Assembly: GCA_023398855.1 (NCBI GenBank)
Contig: JAEWRS010000065.1
Coordinates: forward strand, 1-29,088
Direction: 5' to 3'
DNA from: Bacillota bacterium
GTDB taxonomy: Bacteria > Bacillota > Clostridia > Lachnospirales > Lachnospiraceae
Length of the DNA: 29,088 nucleotides
Made by a program: the position numbers and the translations under genes
Part shown: in pieces, positions 1 through 7,653 of the stretch
Layout: each line of letters starts with the position of its first letter
How positions within the stretch are numbered: the first letter of the stretch is position 1
Notes under the pieces: model-generated
Seen by the model: only the letters and a program-made list of their open reading frames with translations
What the model was told of the DNA's origin: nothing
Database searches by the model: none

Positions 1-66
1 TAAAATATTTTCCTGACCGCCGATATGGAGCAGGATTTGTTCTGCTGTTTGTCTCTCTTTACTCAT
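1..66 (-). CDS. PTS sugar transporter EIIB-type N-terminus (partial)
   Basis: Only the first 22 codons are inside the window; the gene runs off the left edge. The peptide begins MSKERQTAEQILLHIGGQEN, which matches the usual start of the EIIB domain of glucoside/sucrose-family PTS permeases (ILxHxGGxEN before the phosphorylated-Cys segment). Family knowledge: such proteins import and phosphorylate a beta-glucoside, sucrose or trehalose-type sugar at the membrane. The start at 66 has AAGGAGG at 72-78 with a 5-base gap; an in-frame ATG at 69 is too close to that site. The gene has its own promoter and a LacI-type operator and follows a lacI-family gene, so it is probably the regulated target. 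The exact sugar cannot be told. Confidence 0.72.
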   Translation of the reverse strand, partial: MSKERQTAEQILLHIGGQENIL

Positions 67-88
67 CATATCCTCCTTATTTATGCAA

Positions 89-108
89 CAATGTACGCGC
101 GTTCATTG
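89..108. promoter_or_regulatory. LacI-family operator
   Basis: The 20 bases CAATGTACGCGCGTTCATTG form a dyad with only one symmetric mismatch pair and a central CG, the standard shape of a LacI/GalR-family operator. It starts a few bases downstream of the predicted transcription start of the PTS gene, so the bound repressor would block initiation or elongation. The regulator encoded at 200-1198 is the obvious candidate to bind it. Confidence 0.8.
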
Positions 109-118
109 GTATGTATAA

Positions 119-147
119 AGAATATAACATAAATAGCCAACTGTCAA
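119..147 (-). promoter_or_regulatory. Promoter of the PTS gene
   Basis: On the minus strand a perfect -35 TTGACA (142-147) is followed after exactly 17 bases by TATTCT (119-124). Transcription would start near 112, just ahead of the operator dyad and the PTS start codon. It is a vegetative sigma-A-type promoter by consensus. Confidence 0.8.
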
Positions 148-199
148 GACAACACTTACTTTTTATAAATGATGACATATTTTCCTTAGTCTTTTTGTG

Positions 200-1198
200 C
201 TATTTGCATATTTCCCTGGAGGTGGATTCACGTATTACAAGTATGGGAGATAATTCTATCAGTTCCTCCCCGGTATTTCCGTTCATACAGTTAAGAACCA
301 TACGGACCGCATTTCCTGCAATTTCTTCTATGGGTGACGCTACCGACGATAAGGTGGGGATCATTTTTCTGGCTAAAAGTGTATTATTATAACCGCAGAC
401 AATCACGTCCTTTGGCACCTGCAGTTTCTGCTCAGCAAGTGACTTGATTACATCACTGGCAACAATATCATTATGGGCAAACCATGCTGTGATTTTACCC
501 GGATCATGGCTCTTAAAATATTGGTTAATGATTTCATAGGCTCTCTGGTTTTCAACTGTCTCATGCTGGTTGCATTCAAGTACAGCCTTTAATTTTAATC
601 CATTTTTATCAAGCTCAGACCGGAAACCTTCTAATTTGTTGTTTCCTGCCAGTGATTTTAACGGCCCAATGTAACCGATATTTTTATGCCCTAACTCCAG
701 AAAATGCTTTGCTACCTGAATGCCGCCTTCTTCCGAGCTGATTATAATATTTTTCTTTTCCGTTTGTTTAAAAAGGCTGACAACAGGAATATGAATACCG
801 CTGTACAGCTTCTTATTGGGCGTTCCAATGGGCCTTACAATGATACCATCCACTTTTCTCCGTTTAAACCCGTTAATAATATTGGTTTCTCTTGCCCTTT
901 CCCTCTGGGCATCACCAATAATAACATTATATCCATATTTTTCAGCCTCATGTACAATTGCCGTCATCAATGAAGCATACAATGGGTTGGATAAATCAGA
1001 AAATAATACACCAATAATATTAGTTCTGTTTCCAGCCAGACTCTGTGCTACCTGATTCGGTTCATACCCCAGCTTTTTTACCCAATACATGACATTGCTG
1101 CGTGTCTCCATCTTGATGGATGGATGATTTGACAAAACTCTTGATACCGTAGCACGTGACACGTGTGCTGCCTTAGCAACCTCTTCCATCGTAACCAT
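200..1198 (-). CDS. LacI/GalR-family transcriptional regulator
   Basis: The 332-residue protein has the full length and layout of the family. An N-terminal helix-turn-helix (about residues 3-25, VAKAAHVSRATVSRVLSNHP) is followed by the hinge helix (PNQVAQSLAG) and a periplasmic-binding-protein-like sensor domain (IIGVLFSDLSNPLYASL onward). The start at 1198 has AAAGGA 11 bases upstream; an in-frame ATG three codons later is also possible. It lies directly upstream of, and in the same direction as, the PTS gene, whose promoter carries a matching operator. It is therefore inferred to be the sugar-responsive repressor of that PTS. The effector cannot be read from the sequence. No defects are seen. 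Confidence 0.93.
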   Translation of the reverse strand: MVTMEEVAKAAHVSRATVSRVLSNHPSIKMETRSNVMYWVKKLGYEPNQVAQSLAGNRTNIIGVLFSDLSNPLYASLMTAIVHEAEKYGYNVIIGDAQRERARETNIINGFKRRKVDGIIVRPIGTPNKKLYSGIHIPVVSLFKQTEKKNIIISSEEGGIQVAKHFLELGHKNIGYIGPLKSLAGNNKLEGFRSELDKNGLKLKAVLECNQHETVENQRAYEIINQYFKSHDPGKITAWFAHNDIVASDVIKSLAEQKLQVPKDVIVCGYNNTLLARKMIPTLSSVASPIEEIAGNAVRMVLNCMNGNTGEELIELSPILVIRESTSREICK

Positions 1199-1379
1199 AG
1201 TTAATTCAAATCCTTTCGCTGTGGTTCATTGATCCACCTTTTTTCTATCATACTATTTTTCTGGCCTTTACGATACCTCTAAAATAAAAAATATGATTGT
1301 TTCTGTCATTTGTTCTGCTGCATGAAACAGGAAAGAGCCCCTATTGGGGGGCTTTGCCTTGACTGGCTTTCCATTACGA

Positions 1380-1417
1380 TAAAAAGAAACAGCCTGACAA
1401 CTAAAAGTGCCAGGCTG
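1380..1417 (-). terminator. Rho-independent terminator of the ABC-F gene
   Basis: On the minus strand CAGCCTGGCA (1408-1417) pairs with TGTCAGGCTG (1390-1399), including one G-U pair, around an 8-base loop. TTTCTTTTT follows at 1381-1389. It begins about 20 bases after the ABC-F stop codon. Confidence 0.85.
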
Positions 1418-1437
1418 CTGCCTCGGTAAAACTTAAT

Positions 1438-3078
1438 CTATCTGTTTTCCTCGACCTGCTCCTCGGTCAAAGTAAATACCTGTCTCTTACGGGCCATCTC
1501 GTCACTTGCCAGATACTCGTCATAGGTGGTGATCTTATCAATCAACTGCCCGCTCACGATCTCCATGATGCGGTTGGCTGTTGTCTCAACAATCTGATGG
1601 TCACGGGAGGAGAAAATCAGAACTCCCTGGAATTTTACCAGACCATTGTTCAGCGCTGTGATGGACTCCATATCTAAGTGATCCGTAGGCTCATCAAGTA
1701 TGAGCACGTTGGCACCCGAAATCATCAGCTTGGAAAGCATGCAGCGCACTTTTTCTCCACCGGACAATACCCGTACCTTTTTTACTCCATCTTCACCGGC
1801 AAACAGCATACGGCCCAGGAATCCACGCACATAGGTAGCTTCCTTTTCCGGAGAATACTGGGTCAGCCAGTCAACAATGGTATCATCATTGGCAAATTCT
1901 GCGGAATTATCCTTGGGAAAATAACACTGGCTGGTAGTCAGTCCCCATTTGTAATCGCCTTCATCCGGCTCCATCTCTCCTGAAAGAATCTTGAAAAGAA
2001 TAGTCTTGGCAAGCTCATTAGGGCCGACCAGGGCTACCTTATCCTCACGGGTTAAGGTGAAGGAGATGTTATCTAAAATCTTAACTCCATCAATAGTTTT
2101 TGATAAGCCATTAACAGAAAGCACCTCATTGCCGATCTCACGTGCAGGACGAAAATCAATGTAAGGGTATTTCCTGCTAGACGGCTTGATATCATCAAGC
2201 TCAATCTTCTCCAATGCACGCTTTCTGGAAGTAGCCTGCTTGGATTTGGAAGCATTCGCTGAGAAACGCTGGATAAACTCCTGCAATTCCTTAATCTTTT
2301 CTTCCTTCTTCCTGTTGGCTTCCTTCATCTGTTTTACCATCAACTGGCTGGACTCATACCAGAAATCATAGTTTCCTGCATAAAGCTGTATCTTTCCGTA
2401 GTCAATGTCAGCAATATGAGTGCAGACCTTATTTAAAAAGTAACGGTCGTGGGAAACCACGATGACTGTATTTTCAAAGTTAATGAGGAATTCCTCAAGC
2501 CAGGCAATGGCATCTAAATCCAAGTGGTTGGTAGGCTCGTCAAGAAGCAGTATGTCCGGGTTTCCGAACAATGCCTGAGCAAGCAGTACCTTAACCTTTG
2601 ACCCGCCATCTAGTTCACTCATATATTTATAATGAAGTTCTGTCTCGATTCCAAGGCCGTTTAAAAGGTTTGCAGCATCAGACTCGGCCTCCCAGCCATT
2701 CATGGTAGCAAATTCTCCTTCCAGGTCCGCTGCCTTGATACCATCTTCATCAGTGAAATCTTCTTTCATATAGATGGCATCTTTTTCCTTCATGATCTCA
2801 TAAAGTCTGGCATTTCCCATGATAACGGTATCAAGCACCTGAAAGCCATCGTATTTAAAGTGGTCCTGATTTAAAAAAGAAAGCCTTTGTCCCGGTGTAA
2901 TAACAATATCCCCGTTTGTGGGTTCCAATTCACCGGAAAGTATTTTAAGGAAGGTGGATTTTCCTGCGCCATTGGCACCGATCATCCCGTAGCAGTTACC
3001 TTCAGTGAACTTGATGTTCACCTCTTCAAATAATGCTTTTTTCCCAAGTCTTAATGTTACGCTATGTGCACTGATCAT
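1438..3078 (-). CDS. ABC-F family ATPase, YbiT-type
   Basis: The 546-residue soluble protein has two ABC nucleotide-binding domains and no membrane segments, typical of ribosome-associated ABC-F factors. Domain 1 has Walker A GANGAGKST (about residues 34-42), Walker B LLLDEPTNHLD and the switch SHDR. The interdomain linker is charged (KKEEKIKELQEFIQRF, then SANASKSKQATSRKR), as in YbiT proteins. Domain 2 is degenerate: its Walker A reads GPNELAKT, lacking the glycine before Lys, and the switch reads SSRDH without the usual His. Walker B LILDEPTDHLD and signature LSGGEK remain. The start at 3078 has AAAGGGAA 7 bases upstream. The role is inferred to be translation-associated; a resistance function is not supported. 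A terminator follows. Confidence 0.93.
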   Translation of the reverse strand: MISAHSVTLRLGKKALFEEVNIKFTEGNCYGMIGANGAGKSTFLKILSGELEPTNGDIVITPGQRLSFLNQDHFKYDGFQVLDTVIMGNARLYEIMKEKDAIYMKEDFTDEDGIKAADLEGEFATMNGWEAESDAANLLNGLGIETELHYKYMSELDGGSKVKVLLAQALFGNPDILLLDEPTNHLDLDAIAWLEEFLINFENTVIVVSHDRYFLNKVCTHIADIDYGKIQLYAGNYDFWYESSQLMVKQMKEANRKKEEKIKELQEFIQRFSANASKSKQATSRKRALEKIELDDIKPSSRKYPYIDFRPAREIGNEVLSVNGLSKTIDGVKILDNISFTLTREDKVALVGPNELAKTILFKILSGEMEPDEGDYKWGLTTSQCYFPKDNSAEFANDDTIVDWLTQYSPEKEATYVRGFLGRMLFAGEDGVKKVRVLSGGEKVRCMLSKLMISGANVLILDEPTDHLDMESITALNNGLVKFQGVLIFSSRDHQIVETTANRIMEIVSGQLIDKITTYDEYLASDEMARKRQVFTLTEEQVEENR

Positions 3079-3172
3079 CTTTAATTCCCTTTCTGCAATC
3101 TGGTTATCATTCGCTCCGGAACTCTCCCTTCCTGTCTACAGGGAATTGCCGGATGGCCAAAATCATTAAAAT

Positions 3173-3190
3173 AGGGGTCCATTGGCCCCT
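3173..3190 (-). terminator. Possible weak terminator after the lipoprotein gene
   Basis: On the minus strand AGGGGCC-AAT-GGACCCCT folds into a short GC hairpin with one bulged A, followed by ATTTTAATGATTTT. It lies between the lipoprotein stop and the ABC-F start. The tail is not a clean T run, so the call is tentative. The rest of 3079-3303 shows nothing else definite. Confidence 0.4.
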
Positions 3191-3303
3191 TCTTCTGTCA
3201 TCTCTATTATTGTACATGAAAATCCCGAATTTGCAAGCTTTTTATCTTGAAAGAAGAAGTTCCAAATAATTTTCGCCTGCTTGTCCGGGATCTTCACCAC
3301 TTT

Positions 3304-3951
3304 TTACTTTACTGCTTCCACCTTAAGGGGGAAATTGGATTTGCTGCCTGCATCATAGGTTACTGTCACATAAGTTACCTTCACCTTGGCTCCGCTTCCG
3401 TTGCTGCCATCGGTTGCTGTTCCAAGAACATCCGTGTCAAGACCCTCGCAGTTATCTTTTATAAACCCAACCTCTGTGCCGGATTCTGTTTTAATCGTAA
3501 AGGTACTCATTGCCTGATCCACTACACTGCCGGTCATTTCCTGAACTTTCATATTCTCCTGCCCGTCCAGCACCAGAATGGGTTTGGCATTCCCAGTATC
3601 TGAACCGGAAATCTCGCCCTTGTAGATGAGGGAAACCTTCACTTCAGGCTCCAGCGCATAAGAGGTCTCCACCACAGTTCCGCTTAAATCAAAAGTCAGT
3701 TCCTTATCACCGCTTTGAACAGACATGCTTTCTAAGTTGTCTCCAACCTTTTTAACCGTACCAACGAGGATCTTAAATTCTTCCCCATTCCCCGGAGCCT
3801 CCTGGTTTACCGCCTCCGTTGCTTCCGAACCGGCAGCCGTACTTTCTGTAACCGTATTTGCAACACTTTCTGAATTCTTTACCGATTTTCCGCAAGCCGT
3901 AAATAAAAACGCGGCACAGACCGCTAATGCTATAATCCATGTTTTTTTCAT
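3304..3951 (-). CDS. Secreted lipoprotein of unknown function
   Basis: The protein has a typical lipoprotein signal: MKKTW, a hydrophobic stretch, then the lipobox FTAC with Cys near residue 20 of the form starting at 3951. A Ser/Thr/Glu-rich linker (about residues 21-55) is followed by a domain of short beta-strand-like repeats (ILVGTVKKVGDN, MTGSVVDQAMSTFTIK). This suggests an OB- or sandwich-like extracellular fold. The start at 3951 is chosen because GAGGA sits 6 bases upstream; an in-frame ATG two codons earlier (3957) overlaps that ribosome site. The lipid anchor would hold it on the outer face of the membrane. It is the last bacterial gene before the prophage. The specific function is unknown. 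Confidence 0.85.
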   Translation of the reverse strand: MKKTWIIALAVCAAFLFTACGKSVKNSESVANTVTESTAAGSEATEAVNQEAPGNGEEFKILVGTVKKVGDNLESMSVQSGDKELTFDLSGTVVETSYALEPEVKVSLIYKGEISGSDTGNAKPILVLDGQENMKVQEMTGSVVDQAMSTFTIKTESGTEVGFIKDNCEGLDTDVLGTATDGSNGSGAKVKVTYVTVTYDAGSKSNFPLKVEAVK

Positions 3952-3997
3952 AAGCATCCTCTTCCTTCTTTTCTAAATCACCTATGATCTCACATTT

Positions 3998-4006
3998 AGT
4001 ATACCA
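3998..4006 (-). promoter_or_regulatory. Extended -10 promoter of the lipoprotein gene
   Basis: On the minus strand TGGTATACT gives an extended -10 (TG-N-TATACT) about 45 bases before the lipoprotein start. No good -35 is visible 17 bases upstream, which is acceptable for extended -10 promoters. Confidence 0.55.
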
Positions 4007-4129
4007 TCTGATTGTGAAAAATCTTTATCTTTTTTCTTAAGTTATTTTAATTATTACCTGAAAATGGCAGTTTTTCGCTTAAAACGGGGGTTTGAGAGAC
4101 TTTGGGACTCCCCAGCTTTTACCACCTAT

Positions 4130-4171
4130 ATGCAGTCAAAACCATATGTAATGCAGTCAAAATGCAGTCAG
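4130..4171. repeat. Three direct copies of ATGCAGTCA near the prophage edge
   Basis: ATGCAGTCAAAA starts at about 4130, again at about 4151 (ATGCAGTCAAA), and ATGCAGTCA follows immediately at about 4162. The copies lie in the roughly 280-base non-coding stretch between the bacterial lipoprotein gene and the last phage gene. Short direct repeats at a prophage end are a usual form of integrase arm-binding sites, so this may belong to an attachment region. Without the other prophage end, the core att sequence cannot be defined. Confidence 0.4.
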
Positions 4172-4234
4172 AAAGTGATATAATTTCTTCTATAATAAGT
4201 GGGCGGGGGGCGGGATACACCCCGTCTATACCTT

Positions 4235-5005
4235 TTAAAACTCTCCCGGTTCCTGAACGCCATGACGATCGGACACATATAAGGAACATTCCAGCGGATG
4301 CCCGGGTCTCGGTTCAAAATAAAAATCCTGGCCATTAATTACCTGCCAGCCGGTGAGTGCATATCCGTGCGGGTTGAAATAGTATTTATGGCGGTTGATG
4401 ACCTGCCAGCAGGATTTATGGTAAGTGGTCTTCGTATCCGCATACCACCAGCCGTTCTTGTCCCGATTCCAGCCTGGGGTATATTCTGTCGGTCTCTCAA
4501 CCAGGGCCGTCTTAAACGCCTCCCAGGTATGCTGTGTATGATTGTAGATGTAAGGGTTCGGGCAGATCTTCCCTGTTACATCATGATGGCGGATCACATG
4601 ATCTGCAGGTATGCTATATTTCGCCATCAGTTCCCTGGTCAGTTCAATGGCAGCTTTCACCGTAGCATCTTCGAAGTACCAGTCCCGGCTTGTGTCCGCC
4701 TGATTGCCTTTGTTTCTTACACAAAGTTCGATTCCCAGGCTATTTGCGTTCCGGCATTCCGGGTGTTTATATCCATTCTTGGTTCCACAGTGCCACGCAA
4801 TATCCTTTTCCTCAACGGACTGCCATATTTCCCCGTTAAACCCTACATAATAGTGAGCGCTGGCTCCAATGTATTGGGAAGCGTAGTATTTGCAGTTTGC
4901 TTCCGCGCCGCCTAATGCACCCACATAGTGAATTACGATGTACTTGATGCGATCCGCGGTACCGGCATTGTAATTATAAGATGTAAGTAATTTATTGATT
5001 TGCAT
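4235..5005 (-). CDS. Phage endolysin: N-acetylmuramoyl-L-alanine amidase with cell-wall-binding repeats
   Basis: The N-terminal domain (about residues 1-160) is a type 2 amidase. The zinc ligands are visible as the His of YIVIHYVG (residue 26), a His in VIRHHDVTG, and the Cys of KICPNP. It would cut the bond between N-acetylmuramic acid and L-Ala. The C-terminal 90 residues carry Trp/Tyr-rich repeats (GWWYADTK, CWQVINRHKYYF, GWQVINGQDFYF), the choline-binding-like type that attaches to the wall. The start at 5005 (MQINKLL) has GGAG 7 bases upstream; the longer frame would need a TTG that overlaps this site. It follows the holin, giving a lysis cassette, and is the last prophage gene. Confidence 0.93.
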   Translation of the reverse strand: MQINKLLTSYNYNAGTADRIKYIVIHYVGALGGAEANCKYYASQYIGASAHYYVGFNGEIWQSVEEKDIAWHCGTKNGYKHPECRNANSLGIELCVRNKGNQADTSRDWYFEDATVKAAIELTRELMAKYSIPADHVIRHHDVTGKICPNPYIYNHTQHTWEAFKTALVERPTEYTPGWNRDKNGWWYADTKTTYHKSCWQVINRHKYYFNPHGYALTGWQVINGQDFYFEPRPGHPLECSLYVSDRHGVQEPGEF

Positions 5006-5069
5006 AGTTTTCTCCAATCGAAAAGGCCCAGGAAAATCCCGGGCCCAAAAGTTGTGACGTTACAACAAG

Positions 5070-5495
5070 TTATTCTGTTACTTCAGCTTTTCTCTTAAGC
5101 ACATCAATAGCTTTAATGAGGGCTGCAGGAAGAGGCAGCCCCATAAGTCCGGCATTCTCCACGATGGAGATCAGCTCATTTACCATGAAGCCTATAATCA
5201 CCATATCTCTTATGTAGTTGGTTCCGATGGCCAGATCCAAGCGGTAGGCAATTAAGACAAACAGGAGCGTCATGCCTTTGCGGCAGAGTCCTTTAAAGCC
5301 GGCTTTTGACTCCAGGGCGCCGGTCTCTGTTTTTGTGCTCCTCTTGAAAATCCCGGCCACGGCCAATCCAGAAAAGAAATCAATGCACATAAAAAGAACC
5401 AGGGTACCGATCCCGGTATCCCAGCCACCGAATAATGATACTATAAAGCTTCCCGCTGCTCCTGTTACCGTACACAGGATATTTTTCATTTTCAT
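5070..5495 (-). CDS. Phage holin, TcdE/Cph1 type
   Basis: This small membrane protein has three hydrophobic helices (GAAGSFIVSLFGGWDTG, TLVLFMCIDFFSGLAVAG and GMTLLFVLIAYRLD), a further amphipathic C-terminal segment and a charged tail. The FMCIDFFSGLAVAG segment and the following KAGFKGLCRKG are characteristic of the toxin-secretion/phage-lysis holin family. It would permeabilise the membrane and release the amidase encoded next. The start is uncertain: a GTG at 5504 overlaps the xkdX stop (GTGA), while ATGs at 5495 and 5489 follow GAGG. The 5489 ATG has the best spacing (9 bases). All choices leave the membrane segments intact. Confidence 0.88.
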   Translation of the reverse strand: MKMKNILCTVTGAAGSFIVSLFGGWDTGIGTLVLFMCIDFFSGLAVAGIFKRSTKTETGALESKAGFKGLCRKGMTLLFVLIAYRLDLAIGTNYIRDMVIIGFMVNELISIVENAGLMGLPLPAALIKAIDVLKRKAEVTE

Positions 5496-5500
5496 ATTCC

Positions 5501-5641
5501 TCACGCTTTCTCATATTCTTCTCCGGTAATCTCCTGGAACTCCTCTGCCGTGATCCAACGCCCTATCGCATTCCGAACCATGCCAAGGGACCAAAGCTCA
5601 GCATCATAAAAACCTTTTACCTTATCAAAATTCTTACTCAT
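5501..5641 (-). CDS. xkdX: XkdX family small phage protein
   Basis: A 46-residue protein reads MSKNFDKVKGFYDAELWSLG, then MVRNAIGRWITAEEFQEITG, ending EEYEKA. The pattern FDxVKxxYD...LW...MVRNAI..GWIT..E..EITGE is that of the XkdX family. XkdX proteins are found between tail-fibre genes and the lysis cassette in many Firmicute phages; their exact role is not known. The start at 5641 overlaps the end of the upstream gene by 8 bases and has GGAGG and AGGAG just before it. The stop overlaps the possible GTG start of the holin, so translation is probably coupled. Confidence 0.88.
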   Translation of the reverse strand: MSKNFDKVKGFYDAELWSLGMVRNAIGRWITAEEFQEITGEEYEKA

Positions 5642-6038
5642 CTCCTGCCTCCATTTCTATCCCGGACATCATGAACATATATGCCGTCTGGGCATTGAAA
5701 GCCTGGAGCTGCTGCTGGAAATCCTCGTGCTGTTTCTGAATCAACATAAGGGTATGGGAATCTACGAACGGATAACAGGCATATCCTGAAAGGATCTTAT
5801 TTCCTTGATCGTCAAGTTTGTAAAGCAATTCCCCTGTTTCCTCATCTCTTTCATGGTTGCCGTCTTCTAAAAACAGCATTTCATATTGGGGCTCGTATTT
5901 ATAACCCCGAATACAGGCGTCACACCAATTTCCGAACATTTCTTCCCTTGTTTGTTCTACTTCAAAACAGTACTCATTATGGGCGGATTCTTCATCCAAT
6001 GATAAAATTCCGCAATTACTGTCTGTATATATTTTCAT
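5634..6038 (-). CDS. Hypothetical phage protein before XkdX
   Basis: This 134-residue acidic protein is of a type often seen between the tail fibre and XkdX in clostridial phages. It contains a CDACIRGYKYEP segment, a central charged loop (LEDGNHERDEETGE) and a C-terminal amphipathic region rich in Gln (KQHEDFQQQLQAFNAQ) that may form a short coiled coil. The start at 6038 has a strong AAGGAGG 6-7 bases upstream. The position suggests a tail-tip accessory, chaperone or linker protein. I do not recognise a defined domain, so no biochemical role is assigned. Confidence 0.8.
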   Translation of the reverse strand: MKIYTDSNCGILSLDEESAHNEYCFEVEQTREEMFGNWCDACIRGYKYEPQYEMLFLEDGNHERDEETGELLYKLDDQGNKILSGYACYPFVDSHTLMLIQKQHEDFQQQLQAFNAQTAYMFMMSGIEMEAGDE

Positions 6039-6048
6039 GATAACCTCC

Positions 6049-7059
6049 TTAAGTTAGCCAAATTCGTGAAACAGTACAATTCATATCCATAAATCTCATA
6101 TCTAAAAACTCAGATGTTTGTAAGGCGGACAGAGGAATGCTAGCAATAAAACCATTGTTTGCCACAGTATTTCCTACCCAAGAACTCTGTATACCAGACA
6201 CGGACAATCTAAGCTCTACATTATAACGAGTCGCAAATGCAACCCCTTGCACCAACAATTGGCTTTTTCCCACTAAATTCACCCAAACACCACTTTTCAA
6301 GCCAATTTGGACACCCCCGGGTACCAGCAGTTGCCCTGCTTGGAATACAATTCCAGATCTACTAGTGAATCCAGAAATGTTATTACCATAGTAATATAAA
6401 TCTTGTGCTCCCGGCACATACCCCTCCCATGTGCCTACGAGTCCACCAATATTCACACCCTTCTTAATGTTGCCTGCCTGATAATTTGGAATGTCTTGTT
6501 GAATCCAGTTTACTCCGTTTAAGTAGTGTCCATTTCTTACGCCCAAATTAATGGTTCCTGCCCAGTTACTCATGACAGTAGCCCACACTCGATCACCGGC
6601 AATCTCTGCATATTGAGAAGGAATATTTCCTGTTACTTTAAAGCCATTTACGTATGCTGTTTTGCCAGCCAATATATGGGCTGGCCCTCCAACTGTTGCA
6701 TCAGAAGTAAATGATCCCTCAACATAACCATTTGGCCCACCTATTTTTACACCAGCTTTTATATTGGGAGAAATTGCATTTGGTATGTGTACTCTTAATT
6801 TTCCCTTTTTATACCCATTAAGATTATAATCAAACGCGCCTACATTGGCATTTTGACCAGTACCCACAATTGGAGATGTTACATAAGCGTCATCCCCAAT
6901 TCCTCCGAATGTAACATCATTCATTTCAGCTAAAGTACCAGTGATTGGATCTCCTTCCTTATCTACAATAACCTTTCCTGCTACCACATCACCAGCACCG
7001 GCAGTAATAACATCCAGATCGGTACCACCGCCGCCTTTTAAAATAATACACTCTGCCAT
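6049..7059 (-). CDS. Tail fibre / receptor-binding protein candidate
   Basis: This 336-residue protein is rich in Gly, Asn and Val. It has a repeated short pattern in which I.PNIKAGVKIGG, NIKKGVNIGGLVGTW and VPGGVQIGL recur every 60-100 residues, a pattern common in phage tail-fibre shafts. The N-terminus (MAECIILKGGGGTDLDVITA) resembles fibre attachment regions, and the C-terminal 90 residues form a beta-rich, non-repeated domain. It is the last large tail gene before the lysis genes, which is the usual place of receptor-binding proteins in Firmicute siphophages. The DNA looks more AT-rich than neighbouring genes, consistent with a separately acquired host-range module. The start at 7059 has AAGGGGGTG upstream. 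Confidence 0.72.
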   Translation of the reverse strand: MAECIILKGGGGTDLDVITAGAGDVVAGKVIVDKEGDPITGTLAEMNDVTFGGIGDDAYVTSPIVGTGQNANVGAFDYNLNGYKKGKLRVHIPNAISPNIKAGVKIGGPNGYVEGSFTSDATVGGPAHILAGKTAYVNGFKVTGNIPSQYAEIAGDRVWATVMSNWAGTINLGVRNGHYLNGVNWIQQDIPNYQAGNIKKGVNIGGLVGTWEGYVPGAQDLYYYGNNISGFTSRSGIVFQAGQLLVPGGVQIGLKSGVWVNLVGKSQLLVQGVAFATRYNVELRLSVSGIQSSWVGNTVANNGFIASIPLSALQTSEFLDMRFMDMNCTVSRIWLT

Positions 7060-7061
7060 TC

Positions 7062-7505
7062 TTACACCCCCTTCACTTGAATCTGAAAGTTAGTTGTTGG
7101 TTTCTTTTTATAGCAATAGACTGTTATTTTCCCTGCACCAGAAACCGCCCGGTTTATACAGGCATAAGCTTTCTCCTGCAAGTAGACATTTGCTGCGGTA
7201 ATCCCAACCGGAAGGTATAGGCCTACCGTGGGTCTGTCATTCTCGGTTATGCCAGACACATTGACCACCTGAGAGTATGGGGCAGTGCTGCTCCAGCCTG
7301 ATGCGGAGAGAGTGACCTCTGTCACGTGATCAAGCCGAATGATGGCCTTATTTGTATCATTGATATCTTTTGCCCCGAAACTATCCCCTACCGGATCATA
7401 GGGGGTTACGTCTTCAAAGCTCATTGTCCCATCCGCATTTGTAATCATGCGGTATTTTCGATTCCCTGCAAAGCCATCGTCTTTATAATCAGTTTTTAAT
7501 GTCAT
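7062..7505 (-). CDS. Tail-tip protein, unknown function
   Basis: This 147-residue protein has a mid-region reading LDHVTEVTLSASGWSSTAPY and then SQVVNVSGIT. That pattern, in which a solvent-exposed strand leads to GW...APY.Q.V.V.GIT, recurs in tail appendage proteins of Firmicute phages. The start at 7505 follows GGAGG by 8 bases, and that ribosome site lies inside the end of the upstream 51-codon gene, so the two overlap by 17 bases. It is probably a structural component of the tail tip or fibre base. No enzymatic motif is visible. Confidence 0.75.
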   Translation of the reverse strand: MTLKTDYKDDGFAGNRKYRMITNADGTMSFEDVTPYDPVGDSFGAKDINDTNKAIIRLDHVTEVTLSASGWSSTAPYSQVVNVSGITENDRPTVGLYLPVGITAANVYLQEKAYACINRAVSGAGKITVYCYKKKPTTNFQIQVKGV

Positions 7506-7644
7506 TTCTATTTCCTCCTAACTTAATGGGCAGCCGATTCTGATGCTCCGCCCAGATCCCTACCCGGACGGAGATCACAAAGCTCTCTTTCGCTGACACT
7601 GGATTTTTACTTATATTTACGCTTGTGATCTCAATCTGCGCCAT
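7489..7644 (-). CDS. Small tail-region protein with NPV module
   Basis: A 51-residue protein begins MAQIEITSVNISKNPV and continues SAKESFVISVRVGIWAEH. The segment ITSVNISKNPVSAKESFVIS closely parallels the C-terminal end of the gene just upstream (EVSLVPNPVDAGKTFVLSV), so it looks like a split-off or duplicated copy of that module. GGAGGGCCT precedes the ATG, and the stop lies inside the next gene. The good ribosome site, tight packing and similarity to its neighbour support a real gene. The function is presumably structural. Confidence 0.72.
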   Translation of the reverse strand: MAQIEITSVNISKNPVSAKESFVISVRVGIWAEHQNRLPIKLGGNRNDIKN

Positions 7645-7653
7645 AGGCCCTCC

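Noticed and set aside
1332..1355. AGCCCC/GGGGCT hairpin near 1340
   Set aside because: No T tract in either direction comparable to the real terminator at 1380-1417; could be incidental.
4084..4112. GC-rich imperfect hairpin (GGGG ... CCCC) as terminator of the late operon
   Set aside because: Arms do not pair well beyond four bases and the loop is too large; no safe call.
4235..4320. The amidase C-terminus (PGHPLECSLYVSD ...) looked like a frameshift after the wall-binding repeats
   Set aside because: The other frames do not continue the Trp/Tyr repeat pattern, and such endings are seen after repeats in clostridial lysins.
4298..4915. 205-codon plus-strand frame opposite the amidase
   Set aside because: The minus-strand amidase is clear with catalytic residues; the plus frame has no start context.
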